From Lonsdalea populi (GTDB taxonomy: Bacteria; Pseudomonadota; Gammaproteobacteria; Enterobacterales; Enterobacteriaceae): a stretch of DNA of 64,000 nucleotides. The notes beneath the pieces are model-generated. The model did not search any database. It was not told the DNA's origin and saw only the letters and a program-made list of their open reading frames with translations. Position 1 is the first letter of the stretch; each line of letters opens with the position of its first letter. A program made the translations under genes and the position numbers. The DNA is taken from contig NZ_CP065534.1 of the NCBI RefSeq assembly GCF_015999465.1, forward strand, positions 1,736,001 to 1,800,000, given 5' to 3'. Below are positions 54,647 through 63,886 of this stretch, piece after piece.

Positions 54647-54864
54647 TTGACCTCCGATGATGATGACTGGGGGGCTTAACAGGTTAACTCGGGTAGGTAT
54701 AAGGACGCAGCGATAATAGCGATAAAACTATCGAAAAATCATCATGATGAATGAGACCGCTGCCTTTCATGCTTCACTAAGCGTATGCGCGTATTTCCAT
54801 TTGTGCAACCCGATGAGCCGTAGCCGAATCTCCCTGCCGGTCGCCAAAATGAAAGGGCGGGGAT

Positions 54865-55284
54865 TTAGATCCCCAGCGTAACGCGGGCGATGCAGCCCGC
54901 CGCCAGATCCCATGCCCCGGCACCGACCATTTTGTACACGATGGGCGCCCGGCAGCCGGTGCATCACGTAATGCGTCGATCAGCGAACGAACGGATGCCC
55001 AGTCCACGCCGGCCAGAAGCGAATCGCCCGCTTCTTGTTTCGCGCCTTCGGGGTCATCTACAAAGACCTCGCTTCCCGCCAGCGTATAAGGGCCGATTTC
55101 CGCCATATTCGGCTTGAAGGCACCGACGCCGATGACCAAGACTTACCAGACGTTCAGGGCTAAGAATACCGTCTGTCGCATACTCTTCCGCGGAGTGGGC
55201 AATGGCAACGACCAGCGTGGCAAAACTGAGTAATTTGGCCGTATCTTTACGGTTATAAGTGACGTAGGACGGGCTTTTCACCAA
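54865..55284 (-). pseudogene. Degraded ornithine cyclodeaminase / mu-crystallin family gene
   Basis: Three pieces of one protein appear in order but in different frames. The N-terminus is SYVTYNRKDTAKLLSFATLV to ILSPERLVSLG (55284 to about 55130). After a large internal deletion comes GVGAFKPNMAEIGPYTLAG to LLAGVDWASVRSLIDALRD (from about 55139). After a frameshift the C-terminus is YKMVGAGAWDLAAG to IARVTLGI, ending at a stop at 54865. The central NAD-binding part is gone (about 420 bp remain of nearly 1 kb). Family members interconvert ornithine/proline or reduce cyclic imines. Not functional. The flanks to mpgP and glsB contain nothing else I can support. Confidence 0.85.
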
Positions 55285-55354
55285 AACTCACTGAATTTAA
55301 ATGGAAAATGGGGCCCTGGGCGTCAGGAGACGACGACGTCGGCCTTCATGGATG

Positions 55355-56278
55355 CTAGAAAATGGACCATTCGAGGCGTTCTGACAGCCGCTCCAGCGCT
55401 GCAATGCCCGCCAGCGAGTTCCCCGACGCATCCAGCTCCGGTGACCATACGGAAATACTCATTTCTCCCGGCACGATGGCAACAATGCCCCCACCGACGC
55501 CTGACTTGGCGGGCATGCCTACTCGCCACGCAAACTCACCGGCGCCGTCGTACATTCCGCTGGTAATAAGCAATGCGTTCACCTGACGCGTCTGACGTGA
55601 GGACAGCAGGGCGGGCGCGCTGCCCTGTGAACGCCCATGACTGGCGAGGAAAAGAAAGCAGCGCGCGAGTTCTGCGCAGCTCATCGACAGCGAGCAGTAG
55701 TGAAAATAAGTTTGCAGCACGCTGGTAACGTCATTATCGAAATTGCCGAAGGATTTCATTAGCCAGGCTATCGCCGCGTTGCGCGCGGAATGCTCGAATT
55801 CGGACTGCGCCACCGTGCGATCGTAGTCGATATCGGGCTGGTCGGTGAGCGAACGCACCAGTTCCAGCATCCGCAGCCGCGGGGCGGCGAGGCGGGTTTC
55901 CAACATGTCGCACACGACGAGTGCGCCGGGATTGATAAACGGGTTGCGAGGTTTGCCGTGCTCCAGCTCTAGCTGCACCAGCGAGTTGAAGGGTTGACCA
56001 GATGGGTCTTTGCCGACGCGTCGCCAGATCTCGCTGTCCTGATAACGCGTCAAGGCCAGGGACAAAGAGAGCACCTTCGATATCGACTGGATAGAGAAAC
56101 GCGTATCGGCATCGCCTGCCTGATAGCATGACCCATCAACGCTGCAAACCGCGATCCCCAGGTGGTACGGCGCGACGCCGGCAAGGGCGGGGATGTAATC
56201 CGCAACGTGGCCTTGCCCAATCAGCGGACGGACGTCTTCCAGTATTTCTTCCAGTAAACCATTGCTGAGTTCAGCCAA
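55355..56278 (-). CDS. glsB: Glutaminase (GlsB/YneH type)
   Basis: A serine-dependent glutaminase of about 307 residues, colinear with E. coli GlsB (308). Motifs are [13 protein letters not shown] (catalytic Ser-X-X-Lys), [36 protein letters not shown] and [20 protein letters not shown]. There is no ATG near the expected start. TTG 56278 ([13 protein letters not shown]), with GGAGA 9 bases upstream, gives the usual length; TTG 56311 is an alternative. It hydrolyses glutamine to glutamate and ammonia. Confidence 0.93.
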   Translation of the reverse strand: MAELSNGLLEEILEDVRPLIGQGHVADYIPALAGVAPYHLGIAVCSVDGSCYQAGDADTRFSIQSISKVLSLSLALTRYQDSEIWRRVGKDPSGQPFNSLVQLELEHGKPRNPFINPGALVVCDMLETRLAAPRLRMLELVRSLTDQPDIDYDRTVAQSEFEHSARNAAIAWLMKSFGNFDNDVTSVLQTYFHYCSLSMSCAELARCFLFLASHGRSQGSAPALLSSRQTRQVNALLITSGMYDGAGEFAWRVGMPAKSGVGGGIVAIVPGEMSISVWSPELDASGNSLAGIAALERLSERLEWSIF

Positions 56279-56531
56279 GGCAGACAATCTCCGACGAATG
56301 AAACAGATCAAAAGGAATGTAAGAACCGCGTGAGGCCTATTTTTTCACAAATTTTAGGCCGTGCGCAAAGTGGGGGGCCATAAATAACGAAGGGGCGGCG
56401 ACGCGGCCACCGTCGAAGGGCGGTCTCGATATCAATAAGGATGACCGGAAAACGTCTATTTTCGGCCATCCCTGGCGGATTACTCTCGCGCGCCATTTTA
56501 CGATAACGGCGGCATTAGCAATACGTCTCTG

Positions 56532-57230
56532 TTACGGCAGCTGTACGTTGCCGACGACCATATAGGCTTGCGACGTGCTTTCCGGCATCTGCGGCAGCAC
56601 ATCCCGTAATTGGCGGCCCTTGATGTCGGTAAATCTAATTTTCGTGGTCTGGTTTCCCAAATTTTCCAGAATGAAATGGTTGTAACTCATTTTAGGCGCC
56701 GAGACCCAATTATTATTCTTCATGTATTGCATGGCGATAATCGGGTATTTGGCATTGCGGACCTGAACCGCCGCCCAATAGGGATTTGAGCCTTCTTTAA
56801 TGCGATAGATGACATTCCCTGTGACCGGGGCTTCAACCAGCTGCCAAGAGATATTGATGATCCCGTCCTGTAGATCGCCGATTTTCTTGAATGCGTTAAA
56901 GGAAAGATCCAGTGCGCAATCGCCGCCTTCGGGATAAATATCGGTGACATACACGGTGGTGCTGCCTTTGGGCCCCGTCACTTTCAGGTAGGCGCCCGCC
57001 ATCGCGGCATTGATGCCGTTATAGTTCAGCTGATTGCTATTCAACGCTGTGATTTCCATATCGCTCGCGATGGGGTCCAGCAGCAGCGCACCACCCGAAT
57101 ATCCGGAACCGGTGGCCGTCGCATAACCGGAGCAGACGTTATTGATATTCCATGATGCCTGAGCGGCGTTAAAAGCAGAGGAGGAAAGGTATAATAATGA
57201 AGTCGCCAACAAAAGCGTTTTGTTTTTCAT
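56532..57230 (-). CDS. Secreted bacterial expansin (EXLX family)
   Basis: A 232-residue protein with a signal peptide (MKNKTLLLATSLLYLSSSAFNAAQA). The two expansin domains are visible: a double-psi beta-barrel (GYSGGALLLDPIASDMEITALN, TTVYVTDIYPEGGDCALDLS, with the Asp of the polysaccharide cleft) and a CBM63-type domain (NPYWAAVQVRNAKYPIIAMQY, TDIKGRQLRDVLPQMPES). It is very close to Bacillus subtilis EXLX1/YoaJ. Expansins loosen plant cell walls without hydrolysis and aid plant colonisation. A 4-codon earlier ATG exists at 57242. No Hrp box is visible upstream. Confidence 0.93.
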   Translation of the reverse strand: MKNKTLLLATSLLYLSSSAFNAAQASWNINNVCSGYATATGSGYSGGALLLDPIASDMEITALNSNQLNYNGINAAMAGAYLKVTGPKGSTTVYVTDIYPEGGDCALDLSFNAFKKIGDLQDGIINISWQLVEAPVTGNVIYRIKEGSNPYWAAVQVRNAKYPIIAMQYMKNNNWVSAPKMSYNHFILENLGNQTTKIRFTDIKGRQLRDVLPQMPESTSQAYMVVGNVQLP

Positions 57231-57511
57231 ATTCACATCCATTATGAATTAATTAAGAAATCAAATGAAATCCGTAATAGTATTTTTTAGAGCAGAACGT
57301 TCAGCTAACAATACTAATTATTCCATTAAAACTATTGCCCCCTGATAAATGCAGGTTAGAGCAACGTCACGTTTATAAATCAGGACGGCGTTCTTATCAA
57401 GGAATTTTATCTTAAAATGCGGAGGGCGAAATAATGACCGCCTCGGTAAAGACGATCATTATTTTTATATTATTTCTTTGGGGAGTATTAAATTTCGAAA
57501 ATCCCCAACAA

Positions 57512-57778
57512 TTAACGATGACCACGGAGATGCGCGTTGCCGGACCATTGATAGGTTGCGGAAGTATCGGGTTTGAACTTGTTTTTCTTCTTTTCTGCGC
57601 GGGCTTGTTTGGCGGCGGTGTCTCTGACCTGCATCAAATCATCTATAAATTTGTCCTTGATGTGGTTGTTTTCAGAGTTGGTCAGCGGCCTGCCGTGCTG
57701 CTTTCTCGCCTGGTCGAGCAAGGTTTTGAGTTGACGCTGCTCGCTTTCCGTCATGTCTTTCTGAGTGAGTCTGGGCAT
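57512..57778 (-). CDS. yjbD: YjbD-like small protein (DUF3811)
   Basis: An 88-residue basic protein beginning MPRLTQKDMTESEQRQLKTLLDQAR and ending with SATYQWSGNAHLRGHR, matching E. coli YjbD along its length. The start at 57778 fits that alignment; an ATG three codons upstream is possible. The function is unknown. A longer open frame on the opposite strand (57434-57925) is a shadow. Confidence 0.88.
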   Translation of the reverse strand: MPRLTQKDMTESEQRQLKTLLDQARKQHGRPLTNSENNHIKDKFIDDLMQVRDTAAKQARAEKKKNKFKPDTSATYQWSGNAHLRGHR

Positions 57779-58067
57779 AAATCTCATTCCGCATTAGGGT
57801 CGGAACGTCATTATAGTGGAAAAATGCCGTTGATTCTCAAAAATCGTCACGAGTTTCGTATTACAACGATAATGACAAGTTTTCTATATTTGTTGTATAT
57901 CGTCACGAGTTATTTAAATAAGTAAAAGGAGATATTGGTCTTTAAATGGACACGCTCTGCCGCGCGTATCAAAAAAATCAATTTTTGGTCCGGAGTGCCG
58001 ATAATTATTCGGCAGGTCTTCAGTTTCATGAATGAATACGCAATATTCAAAATTGTGAGAAAATAAT

Positions 58068-59690
58068 ATGACTTATAATCTTAATGTTTTAGTTCCGGCT
58101 GAAAGAACAATGGCGGGCAAGGAAAATACGCCGTTACATGGAAAAAATCTACGGTTGACTCCGCTTTTCGTCATTGTGTTTTCCGTGGTACTGGCGCTTT
58201 TTGCCATGGCGATCGGCACGGCGTCCTACTTTTTGTGGCAAGGGCAGCGCTCCCTGGTTGAATCCACCCAGGAACTCAATATCCGTATGGCGCTGGTCGA
58301 CAGCGCCAACCATATGCGCGCGGCGCGCATGAACCTGATGCACGCCGCGAATAGCAGAAACAAGGGGCAAACCGAACGTTACAACGCCAGCATCAACGCA
58401 GCGGAGGTGCGCCTCGCGCTCTCGCAACAGATGTTTAACGAATATATCAACCGAGCAAATCGTGCAGAGGAAGAACTGCCGCGCGATCGTGAGTTGGAAA
58501 GCCGATATAAGGACTATATCGATAACGGCATCCTGCCGATGTTTAATCTGGCTAAGACGGGCACGTCCCAGCAAATCGATGATTTCGAGTCTGATGTCGT
58601 CGATAGCTTGGATTTTCAATATGATATTCCATTGAAAGCCTCTTATCTGTACCGCGTCGATAAGGAAAAGGTCATCACCGAAAAGGCCAAAAGTCATTCA
58701 CGGCTGAGTTATCTTCTGATGGGCGCCTCCTTCCTGTTAACCGTGGTGCTGGTATTTATTACCTTTGGCATAATCCACCGCATCATCATCAATCCCACCC
58801 GATACTGGGTTTCACGCATTCAGGCCATCACGAAGGGGGATCTGACGCAGTCCAACGTCCCGACCGGCAACAATGAAATCGGCGTTTTGGGCGATAATAT
58901 CCAGCAAATGCAGCAGTCGCTCTATGACACGGTATATTCGGTGCGCGACAGTGCGGCGTCTATCTATAGCAGCTCCAGTAAAATCGCCGTGGGAAATACC
59001 GACTTGTCTGCGCGTACGGAGCAACAGGCTGCGGCGCTGGCCGAGACGGCCGCCAGCATGGAGCAGTTGACGGCGACGGTAAAACAAAATACCGACAATG
59101 CCCATCACGCCCGGACGGTGGTCGCGAATACCTCTCAAAAAGCGACGGAGGGCGGCGAGATTGTGGATCGGGTGGTGGCGTCGATGGACAAAATATCCCG
59201 CAGCGCGGACAAAATCACCGAAATCATCGCACTGATCAACAGCATTGCATTTCAGACTAATATCCTGGCCCTTAACGCCGCAGTCGAAGCCGCGCGCGCA
59301 GGAGAACAGGGTAAAGGCTTCGCCGTTGTGGCGTCAGAGGTACGCAATCTGGCCCAGCGCAGCGCCAATGCCGCGACCGACATTACCCGATTGATTCAGG
59401 ATTCTGAAACCTGTGTAAAAGAGGGCGCGGAACTGGCCAGCAGCGCCGGCAATGCGATGAAGGACATTGTGTCTGAAATCAACAACGTGACCAGCATCAT
59501 GAATGAAATCGCACTGGCTTCAGATGAGCAAAGCAGCGGCATTAATCAGGTTTCGCAGGCCGTCTCCGAGATGGATCACGTTACCCAGCAAAATGCCGCG
59601 TTGGTGCTGGATGCGTCGGCATCGGCAATGTCGCTGGAAGAACAGGCCGAGCGACTGAATCAGGGCGTGGCCAAGTTTACGTTGAATTGA
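58068..59690 (+). CDS. Methyl-accepting chemotaxis protein
   Basis: A 540-residue transmembrane chemoreceptor: a first membrane helix near residues 33-55, a periplasmic four-helix ligand domain (Tar/Tsr type), a second helix near 224-247, HAMP, and the cytoplasmic signalling domain with the conserved hairpin EIIALINSIAFQTNILALNAAVEAARAGEQGKGFAVVASEVR. There is no C-terminal NWETF-type pentapeptide, so methylation would depend on other receptors. The start may be 58068 or the internal ATG at 58110. The ligand is unknown. Confidence 0.95.
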   Translation: MTYNLNVLVPAERTMAGKENTPLHGKNLRLTPLFVIVFSVVLALFAMAIGTASYFLWQGQRSLVESTQELNIRMALVDSANHMRAARMNLMHAANSRNKGQTERYNASINAAEVRLALSQQMFNEYINRANRAEEELPRDRELESRYKDYIDNGILPMFNLAKTGTSQQIDDFESDVVDSLDFQYDIPLKASYLYRVDKEKVITEKAKSHSRLSYLLMGASFLLTVVLVFITFGIIHRIIINPTRYWVSRIQAITKGDLTQSNVPTGNNEIGVLGDNIQQMQQSLYDTVYSVRDSAASIYSSSSKIAVGNTDLSARTEQQAAALAETAASMEQLTATVKQNTDNAHHARTVVANTSQKATEGGEIVDRVVASMDKISRSADKITEIIALINSIAFQTNILALNAAVEAARAGEQGKGFAVVASEVRNLAQRSANAATDITRLIQDSETCVKEGAELASSAGNAMKDIVSEINNVTSIMNEIALASDEQSSGINQVSQAVSEMDHVTQQNAALVLDASASAMSLEEQAERLNQGVAKFTLN

Positions 59691-59859
59691 TTTTCTTAAA
59701 GGGATGAATCAACAACACGGCAACGGCAGCACCGGACCGGGAACGCCAGTTCCCGCCCATCCTGCCTTGATTCGTATAATGTATATTATGTTAAATTAAG
59801 GCATTCCTCATGTCAGCATAGTAAGCTTCTCCATTTAGTGACATGCCCTTTCGAGAAAG

Positions 59860-59886
59860 CGCCTGATGCACTGCATCGGGCGTTTT
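59860..59886 (+). terminator. Intrinsic terminator between the MCP gene and osmC
   Basis: A 10-bp stem with one G-T pair (59860-59869 with 59873-59882) and a 3-base loop, followed by TTTT. It is 170 bp past the MCP stop; the gap 59691-59955 also contains a TATAAT at 59775-59780, so it could end a small transcript starting in between. Confidence 0.7.
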
Positions 59887-59955
59887 CGTATATGAGGTGG
59901 GAACGTTGGATCACTGCCCCCGGAGTGCGTACCGGGGACAACGCCGAGGGGGTAA

Positions 59956-60384
59956 TTAGTTGAGTTTATACTGCAACGTAATCTCAGCGTTTAAAACCTG
60001 GGACACCGGGCAGCCGGCTTTCGCTTTTTTGATGATGGCGTCGAACTTGTCGGCGTCGATACCCGGGACTTTCACCGCGCTGTCCAGTTCGATTTTGGTA
60101 ATGGCGAATCCGCCGTTGGCTTTATCCAACAATACGATGGCGGTGGTATCGATGCTGTCCGGCTTAAAGCCCTCTTCACCCAGCATCAGCGACAGCGCCA
60201 TGGAAAAACAGGCTGAATGGGCGGCGCCGATCAGCTCTTCCGGGTTAGTGCCGGTCTTGCCCTCGAAACGGGTGTTGAAACCGTAAGGCTGCTGGTTCAA
60301 CGCGCCGCTTTCCGTAGACACCGTGCCTTTACCCTGCTTGATATCGCCTTCCCAGTGGGCTTGCCCTTTCTTATGAATGGTCAT
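59956..60384 (-). CDS. osmC: OsmC organic hydroperoxide reductase
   Basis: A 142-residue OsmC/Ohr-family peroxidase with the two catalytic Cys, C59 (AAHSACFSMAL) and C125 (AGCPVSQVL), and the conserved Arg and Glu residues around FNTRFEGKTGTNPEELI. It detoxifies organic peroxides and is usually induced by osmotic and stationary-phase stress. Monocistronic. Confidence 0.96.
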   Translation of the reverse strand: MTIHKKGQAHWEGDIKQGKGTVSTESGALNQQPYGFNTRFEGKTGTNPEELIGAAHSACFSMALSLMLGEEGFKPDSIDTTAIVLLDKANGGFAITKIELDSAVKVPGIDADKFDAIIKKAKAGCPVSQVLNAEITLQYKLN

Positions 60385-60608
60385 GCTTTCTCTCCTGTTG
60401 GTGAATCCGAACTGTAAGTATAGAAACTTATCCCGTTCCTGCCTGAATTCCCGCTATGGCATGTCCTGTTTCCACGATCGGCCGCACAGGTTTACGCCAG
60501 TCATTTGTCAGAGGGTGGGAATCTGGCGCGATGAAGAATCTGACATACACTCAATACTCATCTTATCTATCCCGTCCTGGTTATTTATCTCACTGCTAAG
60601 GCAAACGT

Positions 60609-61691
60609 ATGAGCCAACTCTTCACCCCGTCAAAATTGGGAGCGCTGACGCTCGATAACCGCATCGTGATCGCGCCGATGTGCCAATACTCCGCCGAACA
60701 GGGTTTTCCCACCGACTGGCACGCCATGCACCTCGGCAACCTCGCGCAATCCGGCGCCGGGCTCCTGATCCTGGAAGCGACCGCGGTTCAGCCCGAAGGC
60801 CGCATCAGCGCGAAAGATCTAGGCTTGTGGAATGACGAACAGGGAACCGCGCTGGCGAAACAGGTTGAGGCTATTCGACGCTACTCGCCGATCAAACTCG
60901 GCATACAGCTTGCGCACGCGGGGCGCAAAGCCTCCACTGCGGAACCGTGGAAAGGGGGTCAGGAGGTGACAATCGCCGAAGGCGGCTGGAAAACGGTGGC
61001 GCCCTCCGCGCTGGCCTATGCCGACAGCAGCCGGCCGGTGGCGTTATCGGCGCAGCAGATTGAACAGCTCAAGGCGGATTTCGTTTCCGCCGCGGTGCGT
61101 GCTGAAAAAGCCGGATTTGATCTGATCGAACTGCACGCCGCTCACGGTTATTTGTTGCATCAGTTCCTGTCGCCTCTGTCCAACCAGCGGGACGATGAGT
61201 ATGGCGGCTCACTGGAAAATCGGATGCGTCTGGTGCTGGACATCTTCGCGGACGTCCGCGAGGCGGTATGCATCGCCGTCGGCGTAAGAATTTCCGCCAC
61301 GGACTGGGTCACCGGCGGCTGGAACGAGGACGACTCGGCGACGCTGTCCAAACGGCTGGAAGCGCTGGGCTGCGACTACATCCACGTCTCCAGCGGCGGC
61401 CTATCCCCCGATCAGGAGATCCCCGTCGGTCCGAACTATCAGGTCCCGCTGGCGTCGAAGATCCATGAATCAGTCAATATTTCCACCATCGCGGTGGGGC
61501 TGATTACCGAAGCGGAACAGGCGGAAGCCATTATCGCCACGGGACAGGCGGACTTCATCGCCCTCGCCCGCGGCGTGCTGTTCGACCCCCGTTGGCCCTG
61601 GCATGCCGCCGCCAAACTGGGCGAAACCCTCCGGGTTTCCCCGCAGTATTTGCGCTGTGAACCCCATGCTCTGCGTGGTTTGTTCCAATAA
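60609..61691 (+). CDS. Old yellow enzyme-family NADH:flavin oxidoreductase (YqjM-like)
   Basis: A 360-residue FMN oxidoreductase: a TIM barrel starting with LDNRIVIAPMCQYSAEQGFPTDWH, the HAGRKAST motif, and the signature HAAHGYLLHQFLSPLSNQRDDEYGGSLENRMR with the His-x-x-His pair binding the substrate carbonyl. The Cys in APMCQYS is the YqjM-type redox-sensing residue. It probably reduces activated alkenes such as enones. A short-chain dehydrogenase follows 120 bp later on the same strand, possibly cotranscribed. Confidence 0.93.
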   Translation: MSQLFTPSKLGALTLDNRIVIAPMCQYSAEQGFPTDWHAMHLGNLAQSGAGLLILEATAVQPEGRISAKDLGLWNDEQGTALAKQVEAIRRYSPIKLGIQLAHAGRKASTAEPWKGGQEVTIAEGGWKTVAPSALAYADSSRPVALSAQQIEQLKADFVSAAVRAEKAGFDLIELHAAHGYLLHQFLSPLSNQRDDEYGGSLENRMRLVLDIFADVREAVCIAVGVRISATDWVTGGWNEDDSATLSKRLEALGCDYIHVSSGGLSPDQEIPVGPNYQVPLASKIHESVNISTIAVGLITEAEQAEAIIATGQADFIALARGVLFDPRWPWHAAAKLGETLRVSPQYLRCEPHALRGLFQ

Positions 61692-61811
61692 TGCGATGAT
61701 GGCCGGAGCCAGAACGGCTTCGGTCATTCCCCCGTCATTGATGTGCAATATCGTACAACGCAATATTCTGGACGCTTACGTCCTCACACCCCCCAATCAG
61801 TAGGTGCAGGC

Positions 61812-62552
61812 ATGAATAACATTAGCGGTAAAGTGGTCGTGATCACCGGCGCCAGCAGCGGTCTGGGCGAGGCCAGCGCGCGTCATCTCGCCGGTCGCGG
61901 CGCCGTTCTGGTCCTGGCGGCGCGCCGGAAAGCGCGGCTGGACGGACTGGTCGCCGACATTACCGAACACGGCGGTAAGGCTATCGCCGTCAAGGCGGAC
62001 GTCACCCGCAAGGACGAAGTGCAGAATATCATCGATAGCGCGTTGGCCGCGTTCGGTCGCGTGGATGTGATGATCAATAATGCCGGACTGATGGCGATCG
62101 CGCCGCTGACTCTGGGCAAGACCGAGGAGTGGGATCGCATGATCGATATCAACATCAAAGGCGTTCTGTACGGCATTGCGGCGGCGCTGCCGGTGTTTGA
62201 AAAACAGCAGTCCGGACATTTCATCAACATCTCGTCCGTCGCCGGCGTCAAGGTATTCAGCCCCGGCGGGACGGTCTACAGCGGCACCAAGTTTGCCGTT
62301 AAAGCCATTTCCGAGGGGCTGCGCCACGAGGTCGGGCCGCATATCCGCACCACCACCCTCTGCCCCGGCGCGGTGGACAGCGAGTTGAAACACGGCAGCA
62401 CAGATGCGCAGAGTCTGGAGTCGGTCAATGAGTTCTATCTAGAAGCCATTCCGGCGGACGCCGTGGCGCGGGCCGTGGCCTATGCCATCGAACAGCCAGA
62501 CGAAGTCGACATCAACGAAATCGTGCTGCGCCCGACGTTCCAGGCATTTTGA
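61812..62552 (+). CDS. Short-chain dehydrogenase/reductase
   Basis: Start ATG 61812 ([20 protein letters not shown]) gives 246 residues. The classical SDR features are present: TGASSGLG at 12-19, NNAG at 89-92, and catalytic Ser141, Tyr156 and Lys160 (YSGTK). The upstream extension of the frame lacks a ribosome site. It is of the broad-specificity oxidoreductase group, and the substrate is unknown. The neighbour is an OYE-family ene-reductase, so an aldehyde or ketone substrate linked to that enzyme is plausible. Confidence 0.9.
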   Translation: MNNISGKVVVITGASSGLGEASARHLAGRGAVLVLAARRKARLDGLVADITEHGGKAIAVKADVTRKDEVQNIIDSALAAFGRVDVMINNAGLMAIAPLTLGKTEEWDRMIDINIKGVLYGIAAALPVFEKQQSGHFINISSVAGVKVFSPGGTVYSGTKFAVKAISEGLRHEVGPHIRTTTLCPGAVDSELKHGSTDAQSLESVNEFYLEAIPADAVARAVAYAIEQPDEVDINEIVLRPTFQAF

Positions 62553-62563
62553 ATCCTCTCACT

Positions 62564-62584
62564 GGCTCATCCTCCCGATGAGCC
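62564..62584. terminator. Hairpin between the SDR gene and the MFS gene
   Basis: A perfect 8-bp stem (62564-62571 with 62577-62584) lies 11 bp after the SDR stop, between convergent genes. There is no long T run. Confidence 0.5.
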
Positions 62585-62626
62585 TGCCCTTGCCTGCGAT
62601 CTTCCTCCTCTCTTCCGGCGAACCAG

Positions 62627-63886
62627 TCAGCTATGGCTGCGGATAAAGCGTAAACGCCAGGGTTTGAGCACCCACAGCGCCAGCGCGGCGGTGACGAAAT
62701 CCAGCGTGATCGCGGTGCCGAAAACCACATGCCACCCCTGCGTGTATTGGTACAGCAATGCCGCCAGCGGGCCTCCCAGGATCGATCCCACGCCCTGCGA
62801 CATATACAGCCAGCCGTAGTTGGCGGTCGCGTTTTGCGTGCCGAAGGTATCGGTCAGCGTCGAAGGAAATAGCGAGAAGATCTCGCCCCAGCCAAAGAAC
62901 ACGACGCCTGACAGCAGCACAAACAGCAATGCGTTATCCCGCGACATCAGCCAGAGCGTCATTGCACACCCTTCCAGCGTAAACGCGATAAACATTGTGT
63001 TTTCACGCCCGAAGCGGTCGGAAATAAAGCCTAACAGCGGCCGGGTCAATCCGTTGGTGAACCGGTCGATGGTCAGCGCCAGCGGCAGCGCGGCCATACC
63101 GAACACCACCGCGCTGGTGATGCCGAAGTCGTGGGCGAAGATCGCCATCTGCGACGTCACCATCAGTCCGGAGGTCGACATCATCGCCATCATCAGAAAC
63201 ATCAGCCAGAACAACGGCTGACGCAGCATCTCACGGGAGGCGAACTGGCGCTGGCTCTGTTCTAGCTTGCTCGGCGGCTGCGCGGCGGTATCCTCGTCGA
63301 CCGGTACTCTCAACCCCTGACTGGCCAGCAGTCCCACCAGCGCGAACACGCTGCCGAAGACCAGTAACGTCCACTCCAGCCCCTGCTGACCCAGACTGAT
63401 CGAAATCGGAAACGTGGTCAGGATCGCCCCCATACCATAGCCGGCGGCCACCATACCCGCGGCGAATCCGCGATGACGCGGGAACCAGCGCACCATCAAC
63501 CCCACGACGCCGACATACACAATTCCCGTCCCCAGTCCGCCAAGGCAACCATAAACCAGGTAAAGCATCGCCAGATTCTGAACCTGCGCGGAGAGTACCC
63601 AACTGAGCCCGGATAATACGGTCCCCAGCGAGATCAGCAGGCGTGGCCCGAAACGATCGATCAGCTTGCCCTGAAACGGCGAGAAAAAGGTTTGCAGAAT
63701 AATCAGTAGAGAAAAAGTGACCTGTAGTTCAGGCAGGCTGACGCCGATTTTCTCTGTGAATGGTTTGGTCATTAAGGTCCAGACGTATTGCGGACTGGAT
63801 ATCGAGGCCATGCAAATTAATCCCAGCACCATCTGAATCCACTTGGTGCGGGCCGATACCTGTATTGGCATACTGAGCGCTGTCAT
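62627..63886 (-). CDS. OxlT/YhjX-type MFS transporter (oxalate/formate antiporter family)
   Basis: A 419-residue major facilitator with 12 hydrophobic segments, starting MTALSMPIQVSARTKWIQMVLGLICM. Features of the OFA group include SSPQYVWTLMTKPF in helix 1, the GLGTGIVYVGVVGLMVRWFPRHRGFAAGMVAAGYG helix-4/5 region and LLGFISDRFGRENTMF. These carriers exchange small carboxylates such as oxalate/formate or pyruvate. The true substrate cannot be read from the sequence. No oxalate-degrading genes are in the window; the bases after the gene to 64000 hold nothing I can name. Confidence 0.85.
   Translation of the reverse strand: MTALSMPIQVSARTKWIQMVLGLICMASISSPQYVWTLMTKPFTEKIGVSLPELQVTFSLLIILQTFFSPFQGKLIDRFGPRLLISLGTVLSGLSWVLSAQVQNLAMLYLVYGCLGGLGTGIVYVGVVGLMVRWFPRHRGFAAGMVAAGYGMGAILTTFPISISLGQQGLEWTLLVFGSVFALVGLLASQGLRVPVDEDTAAQPPSKLEQSQRQFASREMLRQPLFWLMFLMMAMMSTSGLMVTSQMAIFAHDFGITSAVVFGMAALPLALTIDRFTNGLTRPLLGFISDRFGRENTMFIAFTLEGCAMTLWLMSRDNALLFVLLSGVVFFGWGEIFSLFPSTLTDTFGTQNATANYGWLYMSQGVGSILGGPLAALLYQYTQGWHVVFGTAITLDFVTAALALWVLKPWRLRFIRSHS

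Noticed and set aside
54777..55139. 120-codon frame as an independent small gene
   Set aside because: Its first half is the middle of an ornithine cyclodeaminase-type protein and the rest is out of frame, so it is part of the pseudogene.
56308..56496. Small minus-strand frame (62 codons) between the expansin gene and glsB
   Set aside because: No similarity, signal or ribosome site; most likely chance. The gap between the expansin stop and glsB shows nothing else.
57434..57925. 163-codon plus-strand frame over yjbD
   Set aside because: The opposite-strand 88-residue protein aligns end to end with YjbD, so this longer frame is the shadow even though it is longer.
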